From: Paenibacillus brevis
GTDB lineage: Bacteria > Bacillota > Bacilli > Paenibacillales > Paenibacillaceae
NCBI RefSeq assembly: GCF_018919145.1
Contig: NZ_JAHLQJ010000014.1
Coordinates: 1 to 64,000, forward strand
DNA: 64,000 bases
Direction of reading: 5' to 3'
Made by a program: the position numbers and the translations under genes. The notes beneath the pieces were generated by a model, which was given only the letters and a program-made list of their open reading frames with translations, had not been told where the DNA came from and ran no database searches. This document shows positions 51,165-59,960 of this stretch, piece after piece. Positions within the stretch are counted from its first letter, which is position 1, and every line of letters starts with the position of its first letter.

Positions 51165-52834
51165 TGCCGTCTTAATGCCTCACGCACCCGCAGCGTCGCT
51201 GCCCGTCCTCCATTCCGGGCTGCCTCGCTTTGCAGACGGGAGCTGATGAGGTCGCGAGAAGCATCCGCTATGGAGGCGATTGCTTCGGCGATGGCGAATT
51301 CAGCCGCCCGCAGATCCTGGACTCGAGGAGCATCTGCATGAATATCCTGCAATAAGCGGAATAACGAGCCCAGCTGGCTATAGCTGGCTATATCATAAGC
51401 CATCGCCGGCACTTTGCTTGTCGCCTCCTCCAGCTCCGCGATGCTTCTGCGTGTAATCCGCGCCGCTGAAGCCTTGGACATGGCCTGGATATGAACTCCG
51501 GGATCATCCAAAGCGACAAGCCGGTTGGCCTGAAGGCCATGGGCCAGGAACGCGCCTGAGATCGCATTGCCTACGATGAGAGCGACCACGGGATGTCCTT
51601 GCATTCTGGCAGCAGCATAGGCATCCGTGCTTGCCGCCAAAGCCAGACTGATTCCGATCAGTTCCTCACTGTAGCCGTAGGCCTGACTCGGCACATCCAC
51701 TATAGCAATAATCGGGCGTTTATTCGTGGTGTCCTGATCCAGCCGAATAGCATCACGAACCAGCTTGGCTACCGTCCATCCCTCCAACAGTCCGACCTCT
51801 CCGACTTTTGCACGTGGATAGCGGCTTGCAGCATCTGGAACAACAGAGATATACCGGTATATTTGTCCGTCCTTAACTATATCTGCCGCCAGTACAGACG
51901 GGGTATCGCTTACCGGATGGGCAATGCCTGTCAAGGAAGCGAACCACCGGTAACCTCGGCTGTCTGCTTGGTCACTGGCGCCTTCTTTTGCTAATGAGGC
52001 AAAATATTCAACGGGGTTAACCTTTTTGTAAAACTGATTATATCTGTCGGGTGTCCACTTCTCTGCCGGATCAAATTGGCTGAGCAGGCTTAGATAGAAA
52101 TCGGTCTGCAACGTTTTCGGCGGTTGGGCAGGACGCTTCATCGCCTGATAGATCGCGGCTGTCAAGGCCGCGGCATCATCCTCCACAAGCTCGTCAATTA
52201 ACCCGGTAACCTGACGCTGGCGGGCTCCGATCGTATTCCAGATCAACTCCTTGTCCCGGGAATCAAATTCCATGACCCCTGCTTCCTGTTCAATTACTTC
52301 AGGGCCATTTAAGCCAAGCCGGGCCATTCGGGTGGCAATCAAGGTACTTGTCAGCTCCGCGACGATAGACATTCCGCCAAATGCACCGATGCGCCCGGGG
52401 ATGACTCCGATGACAGGCACATGCTCCCGCAGGGCAATGACCTGCGCGCTAATTTCGGAGATGGATAACAGGCCATAATTTGCTTCCTGGAGCCGAACTC
52501 CGCCGGTATCAAAAACCAGAATCGGAACGATGCGTTCTCCCTGGATATTAGCCTCCAAAGCAAGCTCCAGCACGCCGGATATCTTGGCCCCGCCAACCTC
52601 TCCAATCCCCCCTCCCTGAAATGCGCCCTCAATAGAAATGATCAGTACTCGTTCTCCTTGAAGCATGCCTCTTGCCACGATCACGCCATCATCGCTTTGC
52701 GGTACGATTCCTTGCGGCTCCAGGTGCGGAGAGTAGAGCCTGTCAAATGGCCCGACCAGCTCGCGGAAGGTATCCCGGTCAAGCAAGGCCTGTGCGCGTT
52801 CACGCCCGTTCAGCTCCACATAGCTATTCTGCAT
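51158..52834 (-). CDS. mdcDE: Malonate decarboxylase beta and gamma subunits, fused
   Basis: A 558-residue single chain. The first half (about 1-275) is MdcD, a carboxyltransferase-fold subunit (GRERAQALLDRDTFRELVGP, FQGGGIGEVGGAKI). The second half (about 290-558) is MdcE (FASLTGIAHPVSDTPSVL and AYGYSEELIGISLALAAS). Together they decarboxylate malonyl-S-ACP to acetyl-S-ACP without biotin. In many bacteria these are two genes; here no stop or frameshift separates them. It overlaps mdcC by 11 bp and mdcG by 7 bp. A natural fusion rather than a sequencing artefact is likely, as the joint is a normal linker. Confidence 0.93.
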   Translation of the reverse strand: MQNSYVELNGRERAQALLDRDTFRELVGPFDRLYSPHLEPQGIVPQSDDGVIVARGMLQGERVLIISIEGAFQGGGIGEVGGAKISGVLELALEANIQGERIVPILVFDTGGVRLQEANYGLLSISEISAQVIALREHVPVIGVIPGRIGAFGGMSIVAELTSTLIATRMARLGLNGPEVIEQEAGVMEFDSRDKELIWNTIGARQRQVTGLIDELVEDDAAALTAAIYQAMKRPAQPPKTLQTDFYLSLLSQFDPAEKWTPDRYNQFYKKVNPVEYFASLAKEGASDQADSRGYRWFASLTGIAHPVSDTPSVLAADIVKDGQIYRYISVVPDAASRYPRAKVGEVGLLEGWTVAKLVRDAIRLDQDTTNKRPIIAIVDVPSQAYGYSEELIGISLALAASTDAYAAARMQGHPVVALIVGNAISGAFLAHGLQANRLVALDDPGVHIQAMSKASAARITRRSIAELEEATSKVPAMAYDIASYSQLGSLFRLLQDIHADAPRVQDLRAAEFAIAEAIASIADASRDLISSRLQSEAARNGGRAATLRVREALRRQW

Positions 52835-53123
52835 AGCCCAGCACCTCCAGCGCTTGCGTTAATCGAAGCATCACGACCCCAGGCGTGGCCCCGTAATCAT
52901 GAATAGTCATTTGAGCTACAATCGGATAACGGGTAAAAAAACGAGTCAGCACATGGTCCCAGGTTTGCCCGAATCCCTCGCTCCCGGTCAGCACCTGTAC
53001 CTGTGCCATGCCGCCCTCTCCTGGCACGACAAGGATCTCCAGATCGCCGGACCCAACCACACCAATATGGGCGGATTGAGTAATCGGTCTTGAAACGGCA
53101 TATTGAAAATGTAATTGCTCCAT
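52824..53123 (-). CDS. mdcC: Malonate decarboxylase acyl carrier protein (delta subunit)
   Basis: A carrier protein of about 99 residues, starting MEQLHFQYA at 53123, eight bases after GGGAG; an ATG at 53129 is too close. The VGSGDLEILV motif carries the Ser to which the 2'-(5''-triphosphoribosyl)-3'-dephospho-CoA group is attached in the family. It carries acetyl and malonyl groups as thioesters between MdcA and MdcDE. It lies immediately after mdcB. Confidence 0.93.
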   Translation of the reverse strand: MEQLHFQYAVSRPITQSAHIGVVGSGDLEILVVPGEGGMAQVQVLTGSEGFGQTWDHVLTRFFTRYPIVAQMTIHDYGATPGVVMLRLTQALEVLGYAE

Positions 53124-53125
53124 CG

Positions 53126-53986
53126 TCATCGCTCCCTTCCACTTTTATCTTCAACACCAAGAAACAAAGCAGCAGCCAGCAAATCAGCGCTTCCGCCCGG
53201 TGATAGACGTCTTGAGCTGCAATAATCGCTCAGCCTGGTGAATTTCTCTTCGAATTCTCTCTTACTTCCTCTAGCCGCCTGGAGACAGGAAGCTGCTAGT
53301 TCCTTAACTGTTGTTAAAGCGGCACTCCCCCCGCGATACAAAATGCAGGTATCATCCACCGTAGCCATCAAGGCCAGCAGAGCTTCCAAACGGGCATCCT
53401 GCTCGCTCTTACCCGCTCTCCTTGCGCTCAGCAGAGCAGGCAAAGCTTCATTGTGAATATGCGGGAATCCCTGCTGAGCCTCCTCGTAAGCACCGGTTAC
53501 GTTATATTTGCGTTTTACGATTTGTCCATTAGTCTCTTTCTCTTCCGCAGGACAATAACGGTCCTCAAAGGAAGCAATCACACCGGCAAGCCGCAGCACC
53601 CGCTCACTGTCAGCTTCATCGGCGCAGGCGGCGCGGGCGCCGGTCAAGAGGCCAAGCGCCCAGATCGCGCCTTTATGGGTGTTGACACCCTTTGTGACCG
53701 TGTACATTCGCCGTTCTCCTTCCCTGCCGATTCGGGCAATCTTCTCTCGCAGCTCTTGATTAGGGAAATGGAGGTAAGAAACGACGGCGATTTCTTCAAA
53801 GGTTCCTCGCAAAGCCTCCGCCGAATTCATCATCAGTTCCAGAGACATATCGGTATGCGCCCCGTTGCTTCTCGCATCCACCAAGCCTGGCTTTGGGGTA
53901 AGCTTCGCTTCTTCAGCCAAGGCCCACACTGCTCTGGAAGCAAGTGATTTCGCAAAGCTCTCGACATTGTGCCGCAGCATTGCCAT
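53126..53986 (-). CDS. mdcB: Triphosphoribosyl-dephospho-CoA synthase
   Basis: A 286-residue CitG/MdcB-family enzyme. ALAEEAKLTPKPGLVDARSNGAH marks the ATP-binding start and is seen here as KLTPKPGLVD and NGAHTDMS. NTHKGAIWALGLL and GGSAALTTVKELA are also conserved. It joins ATP and dephospho-CoA to make the precursor of the MdcC prosthetic group. The ATG at 53986 lies five bases after the mdcA stop; a longer frame (to 54034) would overlap mdcA. Confidence 0.92.
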   Translation of the reverse strand: MAMLRHNVESFAKSLASRAVWALAEEAKLTPKPGLVDARSNGAHTDMSLELMMNSAEALRGTFEEIAVVSYLHFPNQELREKIARIGREGERRMYTVTKGVNTHKGAIWALGLLTGARAACADEADSERVLRLAGVIASFEDRYCPAEEKETNGQIVKRKYNVTGAYEEAQQGFPHIHNEALPALLSARRAGKSEQDARLEALLALMATVDDTCILYRGGSAALTTVKELAASCLQAARGSKREFEEKFTRLSDYCSSRRLSPGGSADLLAAALFLGVEDKSGRER

Positions 53987-53990
53987 AAGT

Positions 53991-55637
53991 CTACGACCAG
54001 CTCCTGAATTTTGCCGGCGGATCATATAAACCATCCGACCAGGTCACCAGGTCGCTGATCGATTGTGCAGCCAGCAGGGAGCGCTTGGCCTGCCGCCGCT
54101 GGATACCAAGATCCTCCGGGTACGCCACAATACCGCGATCGCGGAGATCGGACACCTCATGCTCACGGCTCTCCAGGCCGAGCGGCGTTACTCCTGCAAT
54201 GGCAGCCAGAGCTTGCTTTCTCTCCGCCGGACTATCTGTTTTGTACAGATAGGCAATCCCTTCCTCAGTGAGCACGTGAGTCACATCATCCCCATAGATC
54301 ATGACCGGTGTAATCGCGAGACCGGAGGCGTCCTTTACCTTGACCGCATCCAGCTTCTCCACGAAAACCGGCTTTTTATTCGCACCATAGGTTTCAACCA
54401 TCTGTACCACTAGCTTACGCCCTTTGGACAGCTCGGAAGGGTGCTCGTTCATCGCCAGCCAGGCATCCGACGCATGCCTGCGCCCCCGGGGATCATGCCC
54501 CATATTCGGAGCACCGCCGAAGCCGGACAGCCGACCGGCAGTAACCGTCGAGGAGTTCCCGGCATAATCCATTTGCAGCGTTGAGCCGATAAACATATCT
54601 ACTGCAAACTGCCCCGCCACTTGGCACATCGCGCGGTTGGACCTCATGGATCCATCCTTTCCCACGAAGAACACGTCCGGCCGTGCGGCGATGTATCTCT
54701 CCATGCCCACCTCGCCGCCGAAGCTGTGAACACTATCTACCCAACCCGTTTCAATCGCCGGAATAAGGGTCGGATGCGGATTTAAAGCCCAGTGTCTCGC
54801 GAGTTTCCCCTTCAGTCCGAGCTGCCCTCCATAGGTTGGCAGCAGCAGTTCAATGGCTGCGGTGTTGTAGCCGATCCCGTGATTGAGCGACTGCACGCCA
54901 TGCCGTCCATAAATCCCCTTGATCGCCATCATGCCCATTAATACTTGCAACTCGGTAATATGCCGGGGATCGCGGGTAAACAGTGCCTCCAGCACATAGG
55001 GCTTGTCCGCCTTCACAATGACATCCACCCAGGAGGAAGGAATATCCGTTCTCGGCAATTCCTCTACGATCTCATTCACCTGCACAATGACAATGCCGTC
55101 CTTGAACGCCGCAGCTTCTATTATCGTAGGTGTCTCCTCCGTGTTATTGCCGGTGTACAGATTCCCTTCGGCATCGGCCTTGTCCGCTGCGACGAGCACC
55201 ACATCCGGAATAAGGTCGATGAACAGCCTTCCGAACAGCTCCAAATAAGTATGGATATCGCCGAGCTTCAGCGTTCCGTCCTCAATCATTTGCGCAACAC
55301 GCAGGCTCTGGGATCCGCAGTAAGAAAAGTCCAGCTTGCCGGCAATGCCATGTTCAAAAATATCCAGATGCTCCGGTCTCGAAATACTCGACATAATCAT
55401 ATGCAGATCATGTACCTTGGAGGGAGCGACCTCCAGCAGCTTTTGCGAGAGAAAAGAAGCCTGCTTCTGGTTGTCTCCCTCAAGAACGACCCTGGCGCCC
55501 GGCTCAATCAACGCCTCAAGGACACTTACAATATCGCTCGTATCGATAAATTTTCCCTTCATTCGCGGTTCGATTCCGCTCAGCTTCGATTGCTTCCTGT
55601 CCCGCTTCTGGCTCCAGGAACGTAATTCCTTGTTCAT
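53991..55637 (-). CDS. mdcA: Malonate decarboxylase alpha subunit (acetyl-S-ACP:malonate ACP transferase)
   Basis: A 548-residue CoA-transferase-fold subunit, starting MNKELRSWSQKR at 55637, ten bases after GGGAGG. Features such as GARVVLEGDNQKQA, SQSLRVAQMIEDG and VDSVHSFGGEVGMERYIAAR are typical of MdcA. It exchanges the acetyl group on the carrier for malonate, giving malonyl-S-ACP and acetate. It overlaps mdcH by ATGA and is followed by mdcB. Confidence 0.95.
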   Translation of the reverse strand: MNKELRSWSQKRDRKQSKLSGIEPRMKGKFIDTSDIVSVLEALIEPGARVVLEGDNQKQASFLSQKLLEVAPSKVHDLHMIMSSISRPEHLDIFEHGIAGKLDFSYCGSQSLRVAQMIEDGTLKLGDIHTYLELFGRLFIDLIPDVVLVAADKADAEGNLYTGNNTEETPTIIEAAAFKDGIVIVQVNEIVEELPRTDIPSSWVDVIVKADKPYVLEALFTRDPRHITELQVLMGMMAIKGIYGRHGVQSLNHGIGYNTAAIELLLPTYGGQLGLKGKLARHWALNPHPTLIPAIETGWVDSVHSFGGEVGMERYIAARPDVFFVGKDGSMRSNRAMCQVAGQFAVDMFIGSTLQMDYAGNSSTVTAGRLSGFGGAPNMGHDPRGRRHASDAWLAMNEHPSELSKGRKLVVQMVETYGANKKPVFVEKLDAVKVKDASGLAITPVMIYGDDVTHVLTEEGIAYLYKTDSPAERKQALAAIAGVTPLGLESREHEVSDLRDRGIVAYPEDLGIQRRQAKRSLLAAQSISDLVTWSDGLYDPPAKFRSWS

Positions 55638-56545
55638 TCCGCCTGCGCCTCCCACTTTCTGATCAGATACAATGCGCCTTCCATCCCCGTCTCATCAACG
55701 GCAATTCCACGCAAGCAAGGATGGGCCTGCTTAAGCAGGCCAGTCAATGTGTGTCCTGGCGGCATCTCTACAAAGCAATCCGCACCGCTCTCCGCGCTTA
55801 CAGTTGTCATATCATGCCAGCAAACGGGATAAACCGCATTTACCGCCAAATCCTCGGCAATCTTCTGCTTGGACCGAGTAGGTCTTCCCGTATGATTCAG
55901 TAAGTATGTCATTTTTGCATCCTGCAAAGGAATACTTTCCAGCATCCCGAACAATTCAGAAGTTAGTCCCTCCATTAATGGAGAATGCGAGGGCACCGGT
56001 ACTTTCAAATGGATTGCCTTCGAAGCGCCCCGCTGTTTGGAAAGCTCGAATGCCCGGCTGATCCCTTCCACCGAACCGGACAACGCAATTTGCAGCTCTC
56101 CATTTACATTGGAGCGGTACACCGGAGACTCATCACTATATGAATGAGCAACAATCCGTTCAACCTCTTCCTTCGTCAATCCTATTATGATTCCCATCCC
56201 ATAACCGGCAGGGTAAGCTCGATCCATCCACTCGGCACGCCGCCAAACCATTCTCAGCGCATCCTCAAAGGATATGACCCCTGCAGTAACTGCGGCTGAA
56301 TAAGCGCCAATCGAATGCCCGGCCACAAAATGCGGAGTCATGCCTTGCTTCATGAGCTCATCCGCCGCAGCTGTCCCTTTCAGGAACAGTGCGATCTGCG
56401 TCCATAGCGTTGAGGACAAAGACAGCTCATCATCTCGAGGCATCACGCCAATCACTTCGGTTGCCTTCTCCACGTATGCCGGAATGTCCTGCAGCATGTT
56501 CGGGGTCTGTGACCCCTGTCCCGGAAATGTAAACACAAGCTTCAG
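55634..56545 (-). CDS. mdcH: Malonyl-CoA:ACP transacylase of malonate decarboxylase, probable CTG start
   Basis: A 303-residue FabD-like acyltransferase. The nucleophile motif is GHSIGAYSAAV and the start region FTFPGQGSQ is typical. AGGAGG (56553-56558) is followed after seven bases by CTG at 56545, giving (Met)-KLVFTFPGQGSQ, an exact family-type N-terminus. The first GTG (56536) is 16 bases away and would cut the first beta strand. The enzyme primes the carrier protein by acyl transfer. It is the first gene of the operon and diverges from the LysR regulator. Confidence 0.9.
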   Translation of the reverse strand: MKLVFTFPGQGSQTPNMLQDIPAYVEKATEVIGVMPRDDELSLSSTLWTQIALFLKGTAAADELMKQGMTPHFVAGHSIGAYSAAVTAGVISFEDALRMVWRRAEWMDRAYPAGYGMGIIIGLTKEEVERIVAHSYSDESPVYRSNVNGELQIALSGSVEGISRAFELSKQRGASKAIHLKVPVPSHSPLMEGLTSELFGMLESIPLQDAKMTYLLNHTGRPTRSKQKIAEDLAVNAVYPVCWHDMTTVSAESGADCFVEMPPGHTLTGLLKQAHPCLRGIAVDETGMEGALYLIRKWEAQAE

Positions 56546-56634
56546 AAGCCCACCTCCTCAACGAAATTCTTCCCTATGCATCTATTGTATTTATTAGAAA
56601 AATAGCTGTAAAATAGTTATATTGGTCATTATTA

Positions 56635-56650
56635 ATAACCTATAGGTTAT
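56635..56650. promoter_or_regulatory. Candidate MdcR operator
   Basis: ATAACCTATAGGTTAT, a perfect 16-bp palindrome, lies 31 bp before the LysR gene and 90 bp from the mdcH start. Its T-N11-A spacing fits LysR-family sites. Confidence 0.7.
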
Positions 56651-56680
56651 ACATGAGAAGTTATATAGGGAGGGTCGTCT

Positions 56681-57562
56681 ATGGAGCTTTTACAGTTAAA
56701 ATATTTCCTGACAACAGCCCGGCATGGCAACATGACCCGCGCTGCCAGAGAACTCTATATCTCACAGCCCGCACTCAGCAAAATGATCAAATCGCTTGAG
56801 AACGAGCTGGGTGTTCCGTTATTCGACCGCAAGGGCAAGCACATTGTCCTTAATGCCTTTGGAGAAAAGTTTCTTAAGCGAGCCAACCAAGCATTGTCCG
56901 CCTTGGAGCAAGGAGTTGCTGAAATTACGGAAATGAGCAAGGAGAATGTTGAGATCATCTCCTTGTATGTGGCGGTTGGCTCCATGCTCCTGCCCTGGAT
57001 TGTCCGCCGGTTTCGGGACAAGTATCCCCATATCCGGTTCAACCTGATCCAGCATCCTGGCAAGACCGGGAAGGCGCTGACCTATGATTTTGCAATAACC
57101 TCCGAGCCGCTAGAGCATAACGAGCATGTGATTCTGCTCGAAGAAGAGATTATGCTGGGCGTCCCAAGGCAGCATCCCCTCAGCAGCAGGAATGAAGTCA
57201 CCTTACTGGAGCTTGAGCATGAGAAATTTATCAGCTTGACCACCGGCAATCCGCTGCGAAGAACAACAGATCGGTTCTTTGCGGATTTGCCCTTCAGCCC
57301 TGACATCATCTTCGAGAGTGATGATCCGGCTACCGTAAGAGGCTTGATCGAATCCGGCCTCGGGATCTCTTTTATCCCTTCCATCCTATGGAGCGGCCTG
57401 CTTACCGAGGATATCGAGCTGATCCCGATTCGCGGCCATCGCTGCATCCGCACCATCTATTTATCCTGGCCAACCAAAGAGGAGCCGACAGGCTTGGAGC
57501 AATCCTTCTTTGTCTTTATTCAGCAGCTTTTCAAAGAGATCCTGCCCGGAAATAGACGCTAG
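56681..57562 (+). CDS. mdcR: LysR-family regulator of the malonate genes
   Basis: A 293-residue LysR-type regulator. The HTH lies at residues 1-60 (LLQLKYFLTTARHGNMTRAA, then LYISQPALSKMIKSLENELG). The effector domain follows (LGVPRQHPLSSRNEVTL, LIESGLGISFIPS). AGGGAGGGTCG precedes the ATG. It is divergent from mdcH with a perfect palindrome in between, so it probably activates the mdc operon in response to malonate and limits its own expression. The effector is inferred. Confidence 0.88.
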   Translation: MELLQLKYFLTTARHGNMTRAARELYISQPALSKMIKSLENELGVPLFDRKGKHIVLNAFGEKFLKRANQALSALEQGVAEITEMSKENVEIISLYVAVGSMLLPWIVRRFRDKYPHIRFNLIQHPGKTGKALTYDFAITSEPLEHNEHVILLEEEIMLGVPRQHPLSSRNEVTLLELEHEKFISLTTGNPLRRTTDRFFADLPFSPDIIFESDDPATVRGLIESGLGISFIPSILWSGLLTEDIELIPIRGHRCIRTIYLSWPTKEEPTGLEQSFFVFIQQLFKEILPGNRR

Positions 57563-57603
57563 ACACTCTTACGGCATGGCTGATAATTCAGACTAGAGTA
57601 TGT

Positions 57604-59127
57604 TTATACATCCAGTTCTGTCACTTCTTTTCTATACTCTCGCTCTGGCTCTTCCGGCGAATGAAGCGGTGTCCATACCTGGGCGAAAAATGGATCCACT
57701 TTGGCGCGAGCTGCATAGTTCCAGCTTTCACGTTCACAGACCGGGCACCAGTGCCCCGCTTCCAATACCAGGCGCGGGCTTGCTTCAAAGTCGTGTCCGA
57801 AAGCGCAAGTAAACTTCAATTTCCCCATCCAATCCCCGATATTCATTTCGTTTGAGGAGCAGTGTCCTCCTCGGAATTGAGCGGCTCCTTTCACATCCTC
57901 CAGGTTCAACTCCCGTTCCGGCTTGTTCTCATCGTAGCCATGATCAATCCATATGACCCGATCCCAATCCCGAAAGTGCTCGAACTCATTAATATCGAAT
58001 GGGATTGCCTCCCATGCACGTTTGCTGCCCCAGTAGGCATCGATTTTCTCTTCCATATTCTGCTCGATGAAGCGAACCGTCCCATGCTCCGTACGCGCTA
58101 CCTTCAAAAATACTTTCTTCATAATACTTCCCATCAGCTTTTGTCCGCCCGGAAGCTTGCATACTAGGCGTGATATTGGAGCTACCGGTCCTAGTGAATC
58201 CAGGTAGGAATCATAGAAATATTGCATACTGTCTCTGCGGAAGTGAAGATGCTCCTCCAGCTTGTCCGAATCCAGATAATAGGTTCCATGAAAATTTCGT
58301 GTTGCGTACCATTTAGGATTAATGGCATATTTTAAATTTTTAAATCCGATCGCCCCATAGAGCTCTCTGTACATGGCATAAGTATCTACCCTGCAGCTTT
58401 CGCCACCGCCAATATTGTACACATGACACCAGAAGCCCTCAGACAATTCTCCCGAATAATCCAAGCGGCAGAGGTTGCCAAGCATTCTGCCGGAATCCCG
58501 GTCAGAAACATATTCAAGCACATTATCCAGACAATTATGGAACATGATTGCATCCTTGATCTTGCTCATTGCAGGACCCATTATTCCGGTCTGTCTCAGA
58601 CTCACCCAATATTTTAATCCCGACTCGATCAGCAGTCGTTCTGCAGCGATTTTAGATACTGCGTAATAGTCGTAAATGCTTGGCTTGATGGGATCGCCTA
58701 CCCGTCCCCAATGAATAGGCGGCATCCGGTCCCCCGTTTCAGCAATCGTTCCGATCGAGACAACCTTGACTTCCTCCATTCTTCCTTGCTCCTTAATCGC
58801 GTGGATGATGTTACGCATGGAACCATAATTCACCTTCATTGCCAACTTAGGCTTATAGTCCGCTATAGGAGAGACCAGCGCGGCAACATGCAAGACAATG
58901 TCCGCATTTTTGATACATTCATACACATCGTCTTCCTTGGTCAAATCTCCCCAATGGATAGTGAGGCCATCTTTGTTCTCATAATCTTTTAGAGCTCTGC
59001 GATCTGTCTCTGTATCAAGTACCAACAATGTAATATCCAGCTTATCGGTATCCTTTAGCAGCTCTCGAAGCACATGAGAACCCATTCCTCCAGTAGCCCC
59101 GGTTAATAATACTCTTCTCTTAATCAT
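57604..59127 (-). CDS. SDR-family NAD(P)-dependent oxidoreductase with C-terminal zinc-ribbon-like tail
   Basis: A 507-residue protein. Residues 1-~330 form an extended SDR/epimerase domain: GATGGMGSH dinucleotide motif, VLHVAALVSP, and the active-site YYAVSKIAAERLL (Tyr-x3-Lys). After ~90 residues of unclear type, residues ~421-470 carry a compact CxxxH/CxxC pattern (Cys441 in FTCAFGHDFEASP, His445, Cys461 and Cys464 in WCPVCE), reminiscent of treble-clef zinc-ribbon repeats found in nuclease-associated proteins. Such a tail is not usual for an SDR. Substrate unknown; fatty-acyl reductase or sugar-nucleotide chemistry are options. AAAGGAG precedes the ATG. It diverges from a TetR gene. Confidence 0.8.
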   Translation of the reverse strand: MIKRRVLLTGATGGMGSHVLRELLKDTDKLDITLLVLDTETDRRALKDYENKDGLTIHWGDLTKEDDVYECIKNADIVLHVAALVSPIADYKPKLAMKVNYGSMRNIIHAIKEQGRMEEVKVVSIGTIAETGDRMPPIHWGRVGDPIKPSIYDYYAVSKIAAERLLIESGLKYWVSLRQTGIMGPAMSKIKDAIMFHNCLDNVLEYVSDRDSGRMLGNLCRLDYSGELSEGFWCHVYNIGGGESCRVDTYAMYRELYGAIGFKNLKYAINPKWYATRNFHGTYYLDSDKLEEHLHFRRDSMQYFYDSYLDSLGPVAPISRLVCKLPGGQKLMGSIMKKVFLKVARTEHGTVRFIEQNMEEKIDAYWGSKRAWEAIPFDINEFEHFRDWDRVIWIDHGYDENKPERELNLEDVKGAAQFRGGHCSSNEMNIGDWMGKLKFTCAFGHDFEASPRLVLEAGHWCPVCERESWNYAARAKVDPFFAQVWTPLHSPEEPEREYRKEVTELDV

Positions 59128-59184
59128 CCTTTTTATCTCCTTTCAACTACAAGCTGATAATTATGTTATAATCCAAGTATCTTC

Positions 59185-59242
59185 GACACAGTGTCTATTT
59201 TACAACCAACAGTTGATCTTATTTTGATATAAGATAGACACT
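59185..59242. promoter_or_regulatory. Inverted half-sites in the SDR/TetR divergent region
   Basis: AGTGTCTAT (59190-59198) and its exact inverse ATAGACACT (59234-59242) flank a 35-bp gap. GACACAGTGTC (59185-59195) is also an inverted repeat by itself. These are candidate operators for the TetR protein at 59307. Confidence 0.55.
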
Positions 59243-59306
59243 CGGGATGAATATGTTGGGAGCTCGTCAAAATAGTAAAACTTGAAAGTAAAAAGGATGA
59301 ATAGTC

Positions 59307-59864
59307 ATGAGCAATCGTGAAAACCAACGAGTCAGATTGACGAAATCGTTACTGAAGAATAGCCTGATCGAACTAATGCAATCCAAGTCGATTCACAAGG
59401 TGACCATTAAAGAACTTTGCGAGCATGCAGGTATTAACCGGTCTACTTTTTACCTTAATTACAAGGACCAGTTCGATCTGTTAGAAGATATTGAACAAGA
59501 GGTAATGCTTCAGGTGAGGGGGCACATTGAGAAGATTGTCGGGAATTTCCAATTGCTGCAAGGGCTGCTAGAGTATGTGAAGGACAATGGCAGGGTGTTC
59601 AGTGTACTTCTTGGACCAACGGGAAATTCCTCGTTTCCTTCCAGCTTCGTCTCTTCAGCGATCACTACCTTGAGAATGAACCTGCTTTTGACGGGTTCAG
59701 AAGCTCAATCAGATTATATTTATCACTATTTGACTATCGGCTGCTTAAGTATGATTAGTCAGTGGATTGATAGGGGCTTTGATTTAAGTACGAAGGAGCT
59801 TTCTGATATGATCTTCATGTTGTCTGACGGAGCCGCTTCAGTCTATTCCAATAAGAACACTTGA
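59307..59864 (+). CDS. TetR-family regulator divergent from the SDR gene
   Basis: A 185-residue TetR-family protein. HTH at about residues 10-55: LTKSLLKNSLIELMQSKS and IKELCEHAGINRSTFYLNYK. The second half resembles the TetR C-terminal domain of DhaS-like regulators (VFSVLLGPTGNSSF, then YIYHYLTIGCLSMI with a W-x-D-R-G turn QWIDRGFDLS). It is divergent from the SDR gene and probably controls it through the inverted half-sites between them. A strong terminator follows. Confidence 0.88.
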   Translation: MSNRENQRVRLTKSLLKNSLIELMQSKSIHKVTIKELCEHAGINRSTFYLNYKDQFDLLEDIEQEVMLQVRGHIEKIVGNFQLLQGLLEYVKDNGRVFSVLLGPTGNSSFPSSFVSSAITTLRMNLLLTGSEAQSDYIYHYLTIGCLSMISQWIDRGFDLSTKELSDMIFMLSDGAASVYSNKNT

Positions 59865-59888
59865 GTCATTCCAAACTCAAACCCCATA

Positions 59889-59942
59889 AAAAGAAGAGAA
59901 AGCGGAAGAATGGCTGCCCATTTTCCCGCTTTCTCTTCTTTT
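59889..59942. terminator. Bidirectional terminator between TetR and nitroreductase genes
   Basis: AAGAAGAGAAAGCGG and CCGCTTTCTCTTCTT form a 15-bp perfect stem; a TTTT run follows on the plus strand and a short T run (TTTAT) on the other side. It serves the convergent genes. Confidence 0.88.
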
Positions 59943-59960
59943 CCAATATCGAACTTAGTT

